7,167 nt of DNA. Source: UBA2862 sp045637485. Its GTDB lineage: Bacteria > Bacillota > Clostridia > Christensenellales > Aristaeellaceae. The stretch spans positions 1-7,167 of the forward strand of contig JAZTZK010000040.1 of assembly GCA_045637485.1 (NCBI GenBank), in the 5' to 3' direction. This document shows positions 6,040 to 7,167 of this stretch, in pieces; position 1 is the first letter of the stretch, and every line of letters begins with the position of its first letter. Position numbers and translations under genes: made by a program. The notes beneath the pieces were generated by a model that made no database searches, had not been told where the DNA came from, and worked only from the letters and a program-made list of their open reading frames with translations.

Positions 6040-7167
6040 ATGAAACCAACCGAACTGATCGACATCACCGGCATCGGCTCCGAGCTGCAGGGGGTGGGCC
6101 GACTGGCCGACGGTCGCGCGGTGTTCGTGCCGGGGGCGATTCCCGGCGAACGGGTGACGGCGGCCGTCACACAGGACAGGGGGCGCTTCTGTGAAGCGTC
6201 TCTTTGTGCTGTGCAGGAGCCGTCAGAGGATCGCGTCGTCCCCGCCTGCCCCCATGCCGGCGAATGCGGTGGCTGCCAGGCGCGACACATCCGCTACCCG
6301 CGCACCCTCGAATTGAAGCGGCAGGTGGTGCGTGACGCGCTTGTGCGCATCGGCGGCGTCGAAACGCCCCTCGTGAGGCCGACGCTGGGCTGCGACGTCC
6401 CGGACAGGACACGGAACAAGGCCGAGTACCCCATCGCGTGGCAGGACGCCCGCGCGGTCATCGGCACATTCGCCCGGGGCAGCCATCGGGTCATACCGCT
6501 GGCGGACTGCCTGCTCCAGCGGCCCCGGAGCGTGGAGGCGCTGCGGTGGTTCTCGGAGCACCTGGACGGCCTGGACTTCGCGGCACACCTGAAATACCTG
6601 GTGACCCGGGTGAACCGGGAAGGCGCGCTGATGCTCATACTGTGCGCCGACGCCCCGATCCTGCCGGAGGTGCGACACCTGTCCCCCATCCTCGCGGAAG
6701 CGCTGCCGTCGCTTCGGTCGCTGTGGCTGTGCCAGCTGAACCACCGACCCGCCCACGCGCTGGACGGGCGCTGCACACGGGTGTTCGGCGAGGCAACGCT
6801 GACGGACACGCTGATGGACCTGCGCTTTTCGATCTCGCCCCAGTCATTCTTTCAGGTCAACCCGGACCAGGCGGAGCGGCTGTACGCCGCCGCGCTGGAG
6901 GCTGTCGGCATCGTGCCCGGCTGCGATATGAATGTGCTGGACGCCTACTGCGGCGCGGGCACGATCACCCTCTGCGCGGCGCGTCACGCCCGCCGCGCCA
7001 CCGGCATCGAGATCGTTCCCCCCGCCATCGCCGACGCGAAGCGCAACGCTGTGCGCAACGACCTCGAAGCAAAGGCGGGGTTTCACTGCGGCGATGCCGC
7101 CACAGAGATTCCCCGCCCGCTCAAAACGGGCGAGCGCTTTGACGCCGCCATACTCGATCCGCCCCCC
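6040..7167 (+). CDS. rlmD: 23S rRNA (uracil-5-)-methyltransferase, RlmD/TrmA family, 3' end missing
   Basis: This SAM-dependent enzyme methylates C5 of a uracil in 23S rRNA (U1939 in E. coli RlmD; Bacillus RlmCD also acts on U747). The first 376 residues are visible and the gene runs off the window. Residues 1-60 form a TRAM RNA-binding domain (GVGRLADGRAVFVPGAIPGE). Cysteines C70, C76 and C79 (C-x5-C-G-G-C) with C157 (in DCLLQ) match the four 4Fe-4S ligands of RlmD. RNKAEYPI (125-132), FFQVNPDQAERLY (270-282), the SAM loop DAYCGAGT (301-308) and ILDPP (371-375) are typical. The catalytic Cys lies beyond the edge. The residue after DPP is Pro where Arg is usual. ATG 6040 is the first possible start after the preceding stop; only a weak GGA precedes it, so coupling to the small gene is likely. 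Family is certain; RlmD versus RlmCD cannot be decided. Confidence 0.93.
   Translation, partial: MKPTELIDITGIGSELQGVGRLADGRAVFVPGAIPGERVTAAVTQDRGRFCEASLCAVQEPSEDRVVPACPHAGECGGCQARHIRYPRTLELKRQVVRDALVRIGGVETPLVRPTLGCDVPDRTRNKAEYPIAWQDARAVIGTFARGSHRVIPLADCLLQRPRSVEALRWFSEHLDGLDFAAHLKYLVTRVNREGALMLILCADAPILPEVRHLSPILAEALPSLRSLWLCQLNHRPAHALDGRCTRVFGEATLTDTLMDLRFSISPQSFFQVNPDQAERLYAAALEAVGIVPGCDMNVLDAYCGAGTITLCAARHARRATGIEIVPPAIADAKRNAVRNDLEAKAGFHCGDAATEIPRPLKTGERFDAAILDPPP

Noticed and set aside
6011..6118. CGACGGTCG occurring both in the hairpin near 6011-6019 and inside the methyltransferase gene near 6109-6117
   Set aside because: A short GC-rich palindromic word; two copies about 100 bases apart are expected by chance here, and the second is explained by coding.
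6027..6194. Alternative ATG at 6027 just before the methyltransferase start
   Set aside because: It is in a different frame, gives an Arg/Gly/His-rich peptide that soon stops, and lacks any family motif.
6438..7142. 234-codon open frame on the + strand inside the methyltransferase
   Set aside because: Arg/Gly/Pro-rich shadow in another frame. The frame starting at 6040 carries the TRAM, Fe-S and SAM motifs and stays open to the window edge.

Overview
The window is GC-rich DNA, dense in genes, most likely from a high-GC member of the Bacillota (Clostridia-like, of the kind common in animal guts). This rests on the style of the EF-Ts and S2 sequences, strong AGGAGG-type ribosome binding sites, canonical sigma-A promoters and a clear U-tract terminator. 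It is an inference; a high-GC actinobacterial relative cannot be fully excluded by eye.

Layout. (1) Bases 1-2040, + strand: the end of rpsB (ribosomal protein S2), all of tsf (EF-Ts) and all of pyrH (UMP kinase). The rpsB-tsf gap holds two RNA hairpins, and a textbook intrinsic terminator lies between tsf and pyrH. In most bacteria frr (ribosome recycling factor) follows pyrH; here the cluster stops. (2) Bases 2055-2090: a perfect 14-bp hairpin between pyrH and a convergent operon, probably a shared terminator. (3) Bases 5662-2099, - strand: a three-gene operon, promoter to stop. It encodes a Wzm-type ABC-2 permease, a short Wzt-type ATPase with no carbohydrate-binding tail, and a 636-residue GlfT2-like galactofuranosyltransferase. 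The genes are 17 and 19 bases apart. The first and last appear to use TTG and GTG starts, chosen because good Shine-Dalgarno sequences sit in front of them. (4) Bases 5570-5778: a divergent intergenic region with one near-consensus promoter per direction, plus a perfect 9+9-bp inverted repeat over the -10 box of the export operon. (5) Bases 5779-7167, + strand: a 71-residue small protein and the first 376 codons of an RlmD/TrmA-family 23S rRNA uracil-5-methyltransferase with a TRAM domain and Fe-S cysteines.

How the genes fit together. The S2/EF-Ts/UMP kinase block is core translation and pyrimidine metabolism. The minus-strand operon looks like a compact module that polymerises a galactofuranose chain on a lipid carrier in the cytoplasm and flips it out through a two-component ABC exporter. 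This recalls the mycobacterial arabinogalactan genes, where galactofuranosyltransferases work with the Rv3781/Rv3783 transporter. No UDP-galactopyranose mutase, chain initiator or attachment ligase is visible here, so those steps must be encoded elsewhere. The right-hand genes form a separate small operon ending in an rRNA-modifying enzyme.

I see no tRNA, rRNA, CRISPR array, insertion sequence or phage signature. The most notable items are the galactofuran export operon outside mycobacteria, its operator-like repeat, and the hairpin with continuous reading frame between the small gene and the methyltransferase.
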